Shown here: positions 48,500 through 60,644 of the stretch, one piece after another
Layout of the letters: every line of letters starts with the position of its first letter
Numbering within the stretch: the stretch's first letter is position 1
Source of the DNA: Prosapia bicincta
Lineage: Eukaryota > Arthropoda > Insecta > Hemiptera > Cercopidae
Length of the DNA: 64,000 nt
NCBI GenBank assembly: GCA_036971475.1
Contig: JBAIZL010000001.1
Span: 136,350,692 to 136,414,691 of the forward strand
Reading direction: 5' to 3'
Program-made: the position numbers and the translations under genes
Notes under the pieces: model-generated
Database searches by the model: none
Seen by the model: the letters and a program-made list of their open reading frames with translations, nothing else
What the model was told of the DNA's origin: nothing

Positions 48500-49220
48500 T
48501 TTATTCCAATGCTCTGGGTTTCAGTATAATACAAGTGCTACACTCTCACGCACTGAGCAAATAATTGCACAAAGCGTAAACTTATAAAACACATTTCCTC
48601 TCCACATTACAACTCTACAAACTAAACACAGCCAAGTGTAGAAATTGAGTTTCAGTTACTTGGAGACAATACTTGGTTATTTCCCATTGTTAAAGTCTCT
48701 GGATAAAGTGTAGAAGGTATTCATTATCTTTGTGGCTAAACAAAAGAAACATCAGTTCCTTACTTCTTATAAGTTCAGTCAAGTGTGTCTTTTACAGTGA
48801 AGGGAGGTTCTAACCTGGGAAGTTGTTAACTGAATTAAACATTAAATGATAAGTGTTAACCTTTGAGTACATTTTACTAGTATTCAATCCAATTCGTTAA
48901 GAAACAATATTCAGAGACGAGTCCTCCATAGTATAATGCACCTGCTTTATGTTAAATATTTCTGCAAACTTTCTAAAATTATTACACTTTACTTGATAAC
49001 TCTCTCTCTTTCTCTCCCTCCCTTTCCCCCTCTCTCTCCATGTATATATGAACTGGTTGCGTCTAGGAAGATTAAACTGTTTTGTATATTCCAATTCTGC
49101 CCGTTTCAAGGTGTTACATGAAATGAATCTAGAGAAAAAGTTCCCCGTTCGCGGTTTTGATAAATTAAAATCGATTGCGATGTTTTTGTATTGGAATGAA
49201 AGTAATTAGCAGACAGCATA
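48500..49220 (-). repeat. Blocks D and D', reversed, end of right arm
   Basis: D core at 48,500-48,800 and D' at 48,980-49,220 with a pyrimidine tract (the (GA)n of D' reversed). Confidence 0.8.
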
Positions 49221-49224
49221 ATGT

Positions 49225-51150
49225 GAGCATGGGACAAAGAGAAACGGTCCTCCAACTAGAAAACCATAAAGAGAGAGAGAGATATTAGTGGACGGAATTA
49301 GTTAATCCAGTCACTTGAAAGAGAAAATAATAAATCTTGATTTAGCACAGATTTATATTCTCGACACTTTTCTCCTTGTTAATCAAACTCCTTTTGTTTC
49401 AAAACTTGCTAACTAGCAGAGAGCATTTGTCTGCGGACATAGTGACGTAGAGAGACAATGCTTTCCCGGGAACTGAGATTACTTGCTTCGCTCCAGATGC
49501 TTTATTGTTCAGATCGTGCAAGGGCGGCTGTATTTAAGGGATGATTGGCAGACGCTATTAACTGACGATATTTTACTTACTTTAATACATTTTTCATTAA
49601 AATCAAAAGTCTGTGCATTTTTTTAGATATAACTGTGAATGATGTGTTCACTACCGTGGTTATTTATTTACTTTATGACGTTGAGGCGAACAGTTACTGT
49701 TTGTTTTACCAACCACATGGAATGTAATAGGGTTGTTAAAATAGATGGGATTACGGAAGGGATCAGGTAAGAGAATGTGATCATGGACAGCATCATGTGG
49801 GCAGGATTTCTTTGTTCTTGGGGATTCCCCCTCTACTGACCTAGGTACTTTCTTCTAACACCTCCACGAAGCAATATCCCGGAAACAGAGATAGGGTGAC
49901 CATTTGGTTCTTAGTTAAAAATGAGATAGGAAGTAGGGAAACCTTAAATTAAATGAAAGTGAAAAATTATGTTACACCTGGAAGGATTAAATTACACTCA
50001 ATTTGAAAATATAGTAAAAATATCTAACATATTCTAATTGAAGTAAGCTTATTTATATTCACAGTAGGAAAGTATCCTAAGTAATATTCAAGTAGATGTA
50101 CCCGTGAATAGTGCGAGCACATAACCATGCACTTGGCCTTGCGAGATTTCGTGTGTAGTACCACTTCTTAAAACATGTTACATATTCAGAATGTTCTATG
50201 TATCAACAGCTTCTGCATCCGATGTGTCTACACATATTTCAAGATTGTTTGTCATTTCATACCGAAGCTAATTTATCTAATAACGACCGTCTCATACAAG
50301 TCAGTGTTTTGACAGCAATTTCTTCGTGTTTGTAGGAAAGCATTTATACTTACCCTCTACTTCCCGTCTCGCTTACTGCGACTTGTCAAGGCCAAGTGCA
50401 TGGTTATGTGTCCCACACAATACTTACCTGTATGCGTTTTGTGCTTCGTGCAGGTAACGTACAATTGAAGGCGAAACTGATGATATCACAGTAGCGGTGT
50501 AGAAAAAAATATTTAAAAATTAAAAATATAAAGCAAAAATGATCACAAAAAGAAAAAATGTAAATCAAATAAGGGCTTCAAAAAACTCTCGTTGCAGAAA
50601 CTTTTTAAAGAAATATAATTTTGTTTTACACGTTCTTTTGTTTCAACCATCGCGTCCGATAGTTAAGATAAAGATTTACTGGTAACATTTTTCAGACAGG
50701 TAGTTCGCTTTTCAAGTAATACCAATCAACATAAGAATACCTCTTCCTATCGCACAAGATATAACCTGATTACGTCATTCCCACCCCTTCTACTTGCCAC
50801 TAACCACCATTCATATCACGAGTGTTCTAATGAATTACCAAACTCACAGAGTGTTAGGTTTGCCAGGTGAAATTCTGCGGAATATTGACTGTTTAACTGA
50901 CTTCCCATTCTGAATGCCGTTGATTAATTGAATCGCACAGACTTCAATACACTAAATGCACATTGTGTCAGGGAAGTCGAGCGATTGCTTAGATATAATT
51001 GCTTAATGCGTTTCATTGTATGGGAACTGATTGGGGAAAAATATATATGAGATGTGTATTTCTTCCGGCTTTCAATTTTTAGAGGCAAAAACATATTCAG
51101 TAGACTTACAGTAACGATACAATAAAATTTGATCTTTATTAATAATTTTT
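49225..51150 (+). repeat. Blocks A-B, copy 4
   Basis: Restart of the 30,290 unit after about 18.9 kb, including the leading (GA)n tract. Interrupted by a MITE at 50,111-50,418. Confidence 0.85.
50111..50418. mobile_element. 308-bp MITE-like insertion
   Basis: Termini 50,111-50,141 and 50,387-50,418 are inverted repeats with a 24-bp perfect core (CATAACCATGCACTTGG inside it). AATA flanks both sides (50,107-50,110 and 50,419-50,422). The A-B copies near 735 and 31,215 are continuous across this point. No coding capacity. The superfamily is unclear; a 4-bp duplication fits some DNA transposon groups. Confidence 0.85.
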
Positions 51151-51169
51151 AGTACTTTTTTGATTTATC

Positions 51170-52733
51170 GGCCTTCGTTCTTGTCAACCTTCTGAAATCA
51201 AAATCCTCCACATGCCCATGCCTTCAAGTCTCCACTTAGCTATCCATTAGATTTTTACCAGTCTATAAATCTATGACATCTCTCAAGACGGAATTTTTTC
51301 TTATAGAGAATGTACAGTGGAGTATGTAAGGTGACTACTACCCCCTTCCAGTTATATTTCACTCAATGCTTTATATAAATTTATATAAAAAAGAACAAAC
51401 AATCAAAACATTCCTAATATTTGGTTCATTATTGGCTCTTACCTAATTATAAAGCGTAATAAAGCATTACACAAATATAAAGTCAGTGTCCTTAAAATAA
51501 TTGCATTTAAAGTTTTTACTTACTATGCAAAATAGCTGTTCAGCAGAATTCTAAAATTATGCGAAGAAAAGATGATCGGTGAGTATTAAAAGCATTGCCA
51601 AATATTATTATTTGGTAATAATAATTATTTGAATTTGGTTTCCTTCAAAGCGAGGAGAAAATATTTGGCAGAGCTCAATTCCAAAACATTATCCAAAGGT
51701 TGAGTATCATCGTGACATAGAGATATATCGTTCAATTGGGCTCATCTAAATAAAATACAATAATAGAGACATTTCTAATTACGAATCGTTTTGCTATTTC
51801 ATGCCATGTAGTAGAGTCATATGTATGTTTGTAATATTAAACCTTTGGTTAGTCTTGCCACTGTTATAGAATAAGTTTCAATTTGGTCGCAAACAAATTT
51901 TTAAAAAGAATTGAATTCAAAGGGAAAATCAAAGTAATGGACATGATAAAAAATAATATAATTAAGGAAAAGCAAATTTTGTTAAACTTTAATACTAACA
52001 TCAACAAAGAGTTAAAATATTCATCCCACTTTTTAATATTTAGTCAAATACCCTTTAATTTAACATGAACTAAAACAACTTATTGGCAGCGTTATCCGTG
52101 CAGCTGGGCCTTTTATCCCGCAGTTAAATCAATAAATAATATGTGTGTCCAATAACAGCATTAAACACCTGTCAAACCGTTGTCATACGCAGAGACATGG
52201 TTGCTGGGACAAACTGAGGATTTACTCAAACTTACTCATGATAAATGTATGGTGAAGCTGCATATTTGAGTATTCTTAAAAATATCGTCACCACAAATCG
52301 GAAACCCTTTAACCATATTTATTGTTACACACACTCGTGTAAATTCCTGCGTGACGACGTCATGTTCTAAACACTCTTAGGTAACAAAATGTTCATTTAA
52401 TAAATTAATTTATTTTAATTTGTTATTTTTAAAATAAAATATGTTATAAGCCTTGGGGAGGGTTTTCCATGGTATCTCACTTCTTATAATTGGTTCAGTA
52501 ATTTACTCACGTTTAGTTTAAATGTTTATCATCGCTCAGGTGCCTAGGGACGTGTAAAGATAACGAATATAAAATATATTTTATTCAGGAAGAGCGCAAT
52601 GATAAAAGAGTACAAGGAGATTTGAAATAGACACATCAATAGAGAATTAATATAACCGAAGACTAACTGCGGGAAGTTATAGACCTAGTTAAAACTCCGA
52701 AGATTTACTACACCGTTATTTACAAGATTCGAT

Positions 52734-52735
<2 letters not shown>
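51170..52735 (+). repeat. Block C, copy 4
   Basis: Forward copy of 1,500-2,950 and 15,840-17,550. A 61-codon frame at 51,883-52,068 is not open in the other copies. Confidence 0.8.
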
Positions 52736-52771
<36 letters not shown>

Positions 52772-52988
52772 CTACCTACTCTCAACCGGAGCGATAACAA
52801 GGTTTGACGAGGTTATACTCGTTAAACGTTTTTGTAAGCAAAATCATAAGGAAGAGTAGATACGTCTAAATAAAGGGTAGATTAAGATCCTGCTACTGGG
52901 ATAAGTTACAAGTTCTGGGTAAGTTATACAACTATGAAATAGGCCTCCTATCGGATGACACAGCTGTTTATTTCCTACTCGGTGAATC

Positions 52989-53049
<61 letters not shown>

Positions 53050-53234
53050 CAAGCTTCTATTATTTCCCCCAATGTACAAAAATATTTTATGTTGAAACGA
53101 GCAATTTCCATTAGCAATGTGCCATTTCTCTTGTTTGTATTTCAAATACCTGTTAATATTTTACTAATGTAATGAAAACATTTAATTAAATCTTTTGTCA
53201 TTGTATATTTGCATTACTTTGTGTCTTACTGTGG
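52736..53234. repeat. Block J, copy 2, with (TA)n tracts
   Basis: TA runs at about 52,739-52,770 and 52,998-53,035 bracket the CTACTCTCAACCGGAG segment. As at 33 kb, it lies between forward C and reversed D. Confidence 0.8.
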
Positions 53235-53802
53235 CTTCCTACAAGCTTCGGTTATTCCTATGCTCTGGGTTTCACTATAATAGGCGTATAAGTGCTACGC
53301 TCTCACGCTCTGAGCAAATAATTGCACAAAGCGTAAACTAATAAAACACATTTCCTCTCCACACTACAGCTCTACAAACTAAACACAGCTAAGTGTACAA
53401 ATTGAGTTTCAGTTACTTAGAGACAATACTTGGTTATTTCCCATTGTTAGAGTCTCTAGATAAAGTCTAGAAGGTATTCATTATCTTTGTGACTAAACAA
53501 AAGGAATATCAGTTCCTTACTTCTTATAAGTTCAGCCAAGTGTGTCTTTCAAAGTGAAGGAAGGTTGTGTTAATTCCTCAAAATGTTGTTAACTAGATTA
53601 AACCTGAAATGGTAGGTAGTGACTTTCGGGAATATTTAACTGAGGTACTGCATCCAATACATTGAGGAACATTATTTCGAAAGGAGTCCTGCATAGCATA
53701 ATGTACCTGCTTGTGCATTATATTAAAAAATTACATGTTTAAACAACCTTTTTAAAATAAACTAAAAGTTACTCTCTCTCTTTTTTTCCACTCTGCCTTT
53801 CT

Positions 53803-53876
<74 letters not shown>

Positions 53877-54130
53877 TGGTATAGTTTAAGAAGATTAAAG
53901 TGTTTTGAAGTTTCAAATTCTTCAATCCTTAAGGCGTTACATGGAAGGAATCCAGTTAAAAAACTCCCGTTCGTGGCTTTAATTAATTAAACTAAGGTTG
54001 CTATGCTTCCGGCAAATGCGTTTCTTTGCCACGGTTTGTTAATGGCATGAAAGTAATTAGGCCGACAGCACATTGTGATGCGACAAAATCAATCTCGCAG
54101 AACTGTCTACAAGACATCCTGTCGGAAAAT
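53235..54130 (-). repeat. Blocks D and D', reversed, copy in unit 4
   Basis: D core at 53,235-53,560 and D' at 53,760-54,130, the latter expanded by a (TA)n tract at about 53,805-53,872 not found in the other D' copies. Confidence 0.8.
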
Positions 54131-54470
54131 TAATATGACTTTAAAACACACGAATTTAACAAGTTTGGGTCCTAAATGTTTTTATAAAACTGACCTTTAT
54201 GTAATAACTACATAAATCAATGAATGAAATGGAATGCAATAAGTATACAACAGACTGTCTCAGCTGAATTCCTGTTACACGGATAGACTCAAGCCCTTCT
54301 GCTCATTTCTAGGTCACTGATCAGGCTAAACCAGACTACCTACATGTACAGTACAGGAACAGTGAGGTGATGTAACAGATACTTGAACCGCTACGCTAAT
54401 AAATATCTCAGCCCTAATTCTCACAGTTGATGAAATTAAATTCTTGATTACGTTCGGTGAATCTTAATTA

Positions 54471-54535
54471 ATCACTTAAACAATAGTTTATGACTATCCG
54501 AACCTTATAAAGTCATAAACTGTTGTTTAAGTGAT
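54471..54535. repeat. 25-bp-arm hairpin
   Basis: Arms 54,471-54,495 and 54,511-54,535 pair with a single mismatch that would be G-U in one RNA strand, around a 15-nt loop. It lies in the extra 335 bp of Y copy 2. It could be a small hairpin RNA precursor or the core of a decayed foldback element. Confidence 0.5.
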
Positions 54536-54909
54536 GAAATAAAATTGTCACATTTCATAAAAATATAACTTTCCTTTACCACAAGAAACAATCTTTCTTT
54601 CATAAAGGAGCTCCTCCCTAAACTCAGCCCAAAAAACAATCCAATATTTCTAGACGCCATTGTAGAAAGACACTCGCTGCAAGACCTCGGGGCCTCAAAA
54701 CCCCCTCTTCTCCTGACCGATTGATGCTAATTCAAGCTACACTTAAAGCAACCGCTGTTTAACTTCCAGAGTTGCTTTAACTAAATCCCTTATAGTTATT
54801 TGCCTTTAAATGACTAGTTTTAATATAAAATTAATATTCAATGTCTCATCCCCCTCGTGCGATACGGGTTCCAAAGTGACATTTGTTGAGCACATTTTTA
54901 AAAACGCTT

Positions 54910-55101
54910 GTATATATATATATACAAATTGTATATACTACCTTAAAAACTTGTATATATGTATAAATAAATATATTATATATATTATAAATAATATATT
55001 ATATATTATATATAATATAATAATATTATATTATATTATAATATTATATTATAATATAATATAAAATATATATTATATTATATTAAATATATTATAAACA
55101 T

Positions 55102-55143
<42 letters not shown>

Positions 55144-55155
55144 TATATATATAAC
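54910..55155. repeat. Low-complexity TA-rich tract
   Basis: Nearly pure A and T with repeated TATATTATA and TAATATTATA phrases. Reading frames across it are artefacts. Confidence 0.9.
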
Positions 55156-56370
55156 TATACAATATGAACATTCAAGTTAAAATGACGCACTCTTGTACCT
55201 TTTCATGTAAAGCACAAGTGCAACCGGTAAAGGGATTTCTACAAGTGGAGGTTTTGAGGTGTTTTCTGTTCGACGTTTTTTTCATATTCTGTCATAAATT
55301 CGGTTCCAGGATTAAATTAAATCGGGGTTAACTTTAAAAGCCAATACTAATAGCTGAGGTTAGTAACGAATTTCGAAAGAGTTGAATTATCCAATCATCC
55401 AAAATAGATATGAAATAACATACTAATAAATAACGTGTACATTGGTCCCATGTAGGTAGGTACCAAACAGCTGGACTGATTTAGGGATTTTCATTTGTCA
55501 GACATTCAAAATTTGCAAATAAAATATAGGTTAAATTCCAGCATCGCGATCAATGCAACATATATCTATAAATAGAATACAAATCCAGATTTACAGTATC
55601 CCAGATATAAATATCTTTCCCTAGAAGTAAACCCTTCTCCCCGAGGGGTGGTCGAATAATCGTTCACTATATCAGATAAATATAAGTTTTAGTGAATCTT
55701 AGTATTTTCACCTCCAGAAAGCTTCCACGCATGGTAACTACAGCAAGAAACAGGAGTTAACAGCAATCCTTACAAATATAACATCCATTTGGGTAGGATG
55801 TATATACTACTGTTGTGAGTGGTGCTTGTTTAAGGTAGACATTAAACGACCAATGCCTTTTATTTCTCACGATGCTTATTTAACCCTCACCTGCATTAAA
55901 CACATGTTTCTGTTGAACCCCAACGCCCTCTATCTGCCTTTAAATGAGACATTTTTCTCTCTAGACCCAAAGACAAGAGACTTGTGTTTCGTAAAACTTG
56001 AGCTTATCTCTGCCGACTTCAATTTCAAAAGATTTGCAAAGCTTAGAGTTTTCGTTATTGCTAAAAGACGTCGCAGCCGTACTGACTGACTGCTTGGACT
56101 ATCTGTTTAGCAGCTTCGGTTCTATTTATCCTATCCCGATTCACTCTAAGACTGCAGCTGACCAAGGGAAATCTATTAAGTTCGGAAATATGGCAGCACT
56201 GTAAACACACTGTATCTCAGTGACGTTAACTAATGGATGTAATCTGGTCCAGCTGTCCAGTTTTATATTTACAAAAATATTATTCGTACAGCCTATACAA
56301 CCAGCAAATACAGCCAGTTCTGAATATATTGGCAAATTTCTTTGGTTATTCAATAAGTTGTGAGATAAGA

Positions 56371-57512
56371 CAAGAACTAAAGTGAATATCTCCGGGGTGG
56401 TACGTAATGTGAGAGCAAAGACGTCTTTGTGCTTTGACTGTCTGGACAAAAGTAATTCTTTTGGACAACTCGGATTACACGAAAATATTTGTACATATCA
56501 TTTGTGGGTATACCCCTAGAAGATATATATTTGTAACTATTTTGATATACTAATTTATTGTCATAAATCTAACGTAAAATCTTTTCTGATGAGGTTTTTA
56601 TTATTTTAAGCAACCATAGTTATATGTAATTATATTTTATATTTACAGGTAAGTTATTTAGGGTAAACTGTGTGTTGTATTGCAGAAATCTAATATACGT
56701 TCGATGTAAACACAATGTTTATGTAGAAATTTGAGGTTATGTTCGCTATGAAATAGTTTCAAGACGCTAAATGCAAGAGAATGGTGGTGTTTTAAGTTCG
56801 TAGCTTTTGTTGGACTTTTGCAAACAGGAGCTTTCTGAGCGGAGATAGCACAAGAACTAAAGTGAATATCTCCGGGGTGGTACGTAATGTGAGAGCAAAG
56901 ACGTCTTTGTGCTTTGACTGTCTGGACAAAAGTAATTCTTTGCTGTGCACAATGTACGCTTTCTTACTTTGAAGTATGTAACGGGATAAATATAACTTTA
57001 AAACACTCTAGAACATTTGTAATAACTATAAAATTGCCTCCTACTTCTCTGATGTAACGTCTGGGAGGACAGTTAGACACGGTATCTGAACCTTAATTAC
57101 AGTTGCTTTCTAACCCGATCACACGAAGGGTCTTAATTTTAAGGGTACCTAAAGAAAACTTTATAATGGTTCAGAATACTGGAGGATTACGGTATGGAAA
57201 TATAAAGGGTGGAGTGTGAAATGATGTGTGTCTTTGCTATCAGTCACGTGCCAGTTATACCAAGGATTAGGGTTTGGAATAGAAACTCGGAGGTATATGA
57301 TATAGTAAAGGATTGCAAGTTTGATGTAAACTTGGGGTGTGTTATAGGTTTCTAGCCGCTACAAGAGTATGATATTGTATTACTTAATCAACATGAGGTA
57401 GATGAGAAACATTAAAATAGAAAGTATCATAGTGACATGAGGATATTTAGACACATAAAGTAAATGCGAAAAGTATTTTTTGTGTATACGAAAGAAATTT
57501 AAAAACGAAACC
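56371..57512 (-). repeat. Block X, copy 3 (reversed), with 91-bp duplication
   Basis: Matches 38,580-39,800 in the same orientation and 26,140-27,370 reversed. It begins with an exact 91-bp direct repeat (56,371-56,461 and 56,851-56,941) found once in the other X copies. It is interrupted by the BEL/Pao element and resumes at 63,936. Confidence 0.85.
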
Positions 57513-57862
57513 TGTTGGGTAAATCCTTTCCTATTTCCTCATTTTTCCTCAAATACATCATTGTGAGTGAGGAACAATTATTTCTATTATAATTCATTCT
57601 TTATCTACATTTTTACTACGATTGGAGCGCTGTCTCTACTCATCTTGCGGCCGAATGTAGTACTACAAGCAGTTATAGTTGTGACAGACAACCGTCTACA
57701 AGTAAGTGAACTTTCCCACTAACTCTTTTAGATTTCATAGCTGACCTTGCCTTAGCATCCTACATTCTATTTTGGGGTATATTAGCGTCAAATACTATTA
57801 TTTCGTTAATATAATTATAGCAACAGTTTGTCAGTAACTTTTACTTAATTATTGCACAAACA
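57513..57862 (+). repeat. BEL/Pao 5' LTR
   Basis: 350 bp, starts TGTTGGGTAAATCC and ends GCACAAACA. The same length as the 3' LTR, with substitutions only. Confidence 0.95.
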
Positions 57863-57865
57863 TTT

Positions 57866-57881
57866 TGGTCCTCCGGGCCGG
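57866..57881 (+). other. Primer binding site, near tRNA-Tyr
   Basis: TGGTCCTCCGGGCCGG begins 3 nt after the LTR. From memory of the insect tRNA-Tyr 3' end it matches 14 of 16 positions. The TGG that pairs with the tRNA CCA is intact. From 57,882 to 58,219 there is an untranslated leader with nothing recognised. Confidence 0.6.
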
Positions 57882-58219
57882 ATAAACCTGTCCGTGAGTG
57901 TTTTTAAAGGTGTTCAAGTTTTGAATGTGTTTATAATCTGTTGAAGTACGGCTTCAAAATATATTCAAATATTTAAAATTTATATGTTTTTTTGTTTTCT
58001 TAAGTTATATAACGCATTATCAAAAAACTGTACATTATAAAGCTTAATACAGTCCACTGTAGGTTAGTTAATAATCTAATCTTTGCAATCTTTGTTTAGG
58101 CGAAAGCCGCATTCTATTATAGCAAAGCTTAGGCCTATTCGCTTTAAATATTCAAGTCTACTTAGTGAATTATTTAAAGAAAACTTTAATATTTTCTATG
58201 CTGTAAATTGTATATAATT

Positions 58220-58567
58220 ATGAATAAACTAGAAAATCATTTAAAATTACTAATAGCTAGGAGAGGAAAGCTATATCGCTGTATCCAAATTCTATATGAT
58301 CTTTCTAAAGAAATCTCAGATCCTACTAAGTTAGAACTATTTAAAGCTAGATATAATAATATAGGGGGCTCATATACACAATTTGAAGCCGTTCAAGAGG
58401 AAATAATAGCAACGTCATTACAAATTGATCCCGAAAAACAATACGAAACCGTTCAAACAGCCGAAGCCTTTGACAAGTTGTATTTTAAAATACAAGTAGT
58501 TTATAATAGAATTAGTTCTGTGGAACAATCCTCTGGTGACACTAGGAGTAAGGATTTATCCTTCTAG
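58220..58567 (+). pseudogene. gag: BEL/Pao gag, N-terminal part
   Basis: Start of Gag, the structural protein that would assemble the particle. The ATG at 58,220 is the first in a good position, and 115 codons follow. Content is mainly helical (LKLLIARRGKLYRCIQ, then FEAVQEEI), as in BEL Gag N-termini. The frame stops at 58,565-58,567, but clear Gag homology resumes upstream of that in another frame. One indel near 58,540-58,565 is the likely cause; a programmed shift is less likely given the other breaks. Confidence 0.75.
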
Positions 58568-60194
58568 TAGGCCTTGTTTACCAGCAATTGCCTTGCCAAA
58601 GTTTGACGGATCTTACAATGAATGGACACCATTTTACGATAATTTTCGCGTTCTCATACATGAAAATACGTCACTCAGTGACATTGAAAAGTTTCACTAT
58701 TTACTCTCTGCACTTTCTGGTTCTGCGTTGAGCATTGCTCGAAGCCTTCCTATATCAGAGAAGAATTATTGCATTGTTTGGAAATCCTTAGTAGATAAAT
58801 ATCAAAACAAGCGTGTGCTAGGAATATCCTTATTAAACACACTCTTTAGTTGTACTCCACAGCATAATGAGTTAGCTTCGACTTTAAATTATTTTTTAAG
58901 ACAGTTTTATGAACCGGTTATTGCACTTAAGGCACTGGGTATTCCGGACCTTGCTGATTTTTTGTTTATGTATATTGCTTTGAGAAATTTACCAGTTGCT
59001 ACATGCAAGCAGTTTGAATTACAGAACATTGATTCCGAAATACCTAAGTTTGATGATTTAGTGAAATTCTTACAAAACCATGCACGTATATTAGAAATAT
59101 CTCAAGATAACGATATACACCCAGCTCATAAGCAAGTTAATAGAAACCCTGCTCTGAAAACTGTTACATCTTCAAAGCGAGGGTCCGCTGTTAAAAATCT
59201 TATTCCATTTTCAAATAGAGTCTTGGTCACTTCCTCTACTGATGCATCTAAGCTTTGTCCATGCTGCAAACTACTTCATACTATATTCAAATGTCCTGAA
59301 GTCCAACGTATGAGCCCTGATCAACGTAAAGATTTAGTTAAAGTAAATAAACTATGTTTTAATTGTCTGAAAGGTACACATAGCGTGTCTCGTCTGTCCA
59401 AGACAAATTGTTTATTTTGCGGCCAACGACACCACACATACCTTCATTTAGAACATACTCAGCCTATTGTGAACGATTCATGCAGCACTTTGGTGCATGT
59501 TGCATCACCTCAATCCAATCCTTCTCTTCAGTCGATTAAGGATTCAATTACTAACTCTACCTCTACTAGCTTAGTTCAAGATTCACAGCAGCATTATTCT
59601 ACTGTAATACTAGGGACTGCAGTTATTCATGTCAAGGACTCAAACGGCCTGTTTCAACCTGTTAGAGCAATTATTGACTCATGTGCCCAAACTTCCTTCA
59701 TGACATCTGCCTGTGCAAAGCGTTTAGGGTTGGTACGAAGAAAATGTTCATTCCCTATAGCTGGCCTAGCCCAAAATGAGGTCAAGAGTACTAAAGGAGT
59801 TGTCACGTGTATACTAAAGCCTCGAGACTCCATAACTCCTCAACTAAATACTGAGGCTGTGATACTTTCAAAAATCACTGCTCATATGCCTAGCGTTCAT
59901 ATTCCCACTCACATAGTCTCCAAGTTCAAACATCTATATTTGGCTGATCCCAGTTTTCACATACCCTCTCAGATTGATTTTCTGATAGCTGCGGATTTAT
60001 TTCCTGAGATCTATGATGGGCAACAGCTCAGTACTACGGATGGCTGCCCCTCCGCTCTTCATAGCATCTTTGGTTGGGTTATTACAGGAAAGTTGAAGGA
60101 TAAGCAACTTCAGCTTTCACTCACTTCATCATGCTTGCTTATTTCAAGTCCAAGTAGTATTGACAGAAGTTTAAGACGTTTCTGGGAGATATAG
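58536..60194 (+). pseudogene. gag-pro: BEL/Pao gag C-terminal part and protease
   Basis: The frame opens inside the previous one. The Gag core begins with LPKFDGSYNEWTPFYDNF, followed by three CCHC-like zinc knuckles (from CPCCKLLHTIFKC at about residue 241 to CGQRHHTYLHLEH). The aspartic protease follows near 59,640: RAIIDSCAQTSF, with the catalytic Asp at 59,676-59,678 but Cys where the family usually has Gly (DSG to DSC). The linker to RT shows QIDFLIAADLFPEI and IFGWVITG. The frame ends at an in-frame TAG (60,192-60,194) after which homology continues in the same frame, so this is a nonsense mutation. Confidence 0.9.
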
Positions 60195-60644
60195 GAAGTT
60201 CCTCATATGATACCTCCCAACCCAGATGATGTCCAATGTGAAGAGAGTTTTAAGGAATTACACTATCGTGATATGGAAGGTCGTTATGTTGTTCCTCTTC
60301 CAATAAGAGAAAGTGATAACGTCTTAGGTCAGTCACGCGACCAAGCAACCAATAGGTTCAAGTACCTGGAGAAAAGGTTAGGGCGTGATGCCAATCTGTA
60401 TAGAGAGTATAAGTCCTTCGTGAGGGAATATGTTAACATTGCACACATGCGTCTCGTATCAAATAATTCGCCTCAAGAACAACCCTATTTCATACTTCAT
60501 CACTGCGTTATCAAAGATTCTAGTTCATCCACTAAGGTTCGTGTAGTATTCGATGCATCTATGAAGGCTACAAATAATAGGTCACTAAATGACATACTGT
60601 TGACAGAACCTAAGCTACAAAATGATATTGCTGATGTTTTGTAA
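60195..60644 (+). pseudogene. pol: BEL/Pao reverse transcriptase, N-terminal part
   Basis: Same frame as the preceding segment after its TAG. It contains the palm and finger lead-in of BEL RT (YFILHHCVIKDSSSSTKVR, VVFDASMKA, LNDILLTEPKL). It stops at TAA 60,642-60,644, where an indel shifts the homology to the next frame just before RT motif A. Confidence 0.9.

Larger units (their letters stand above)
54140..56350 (+). repeat. Block Y, copy 2
   Basis: Forward copy of 34,890-36,720 with two additions: about 335 bp at 54,303-54,638 and a TA-rich expansion at 54,910-55,155. Confidence 0.85.

Noticed and set aside
58540..58567. Programmed frameshift in BEL gag
   Set aside because: Other random frameshifts and stops in the same copy make a simple indel more likely, and no slippery heptamer with structure is evident.
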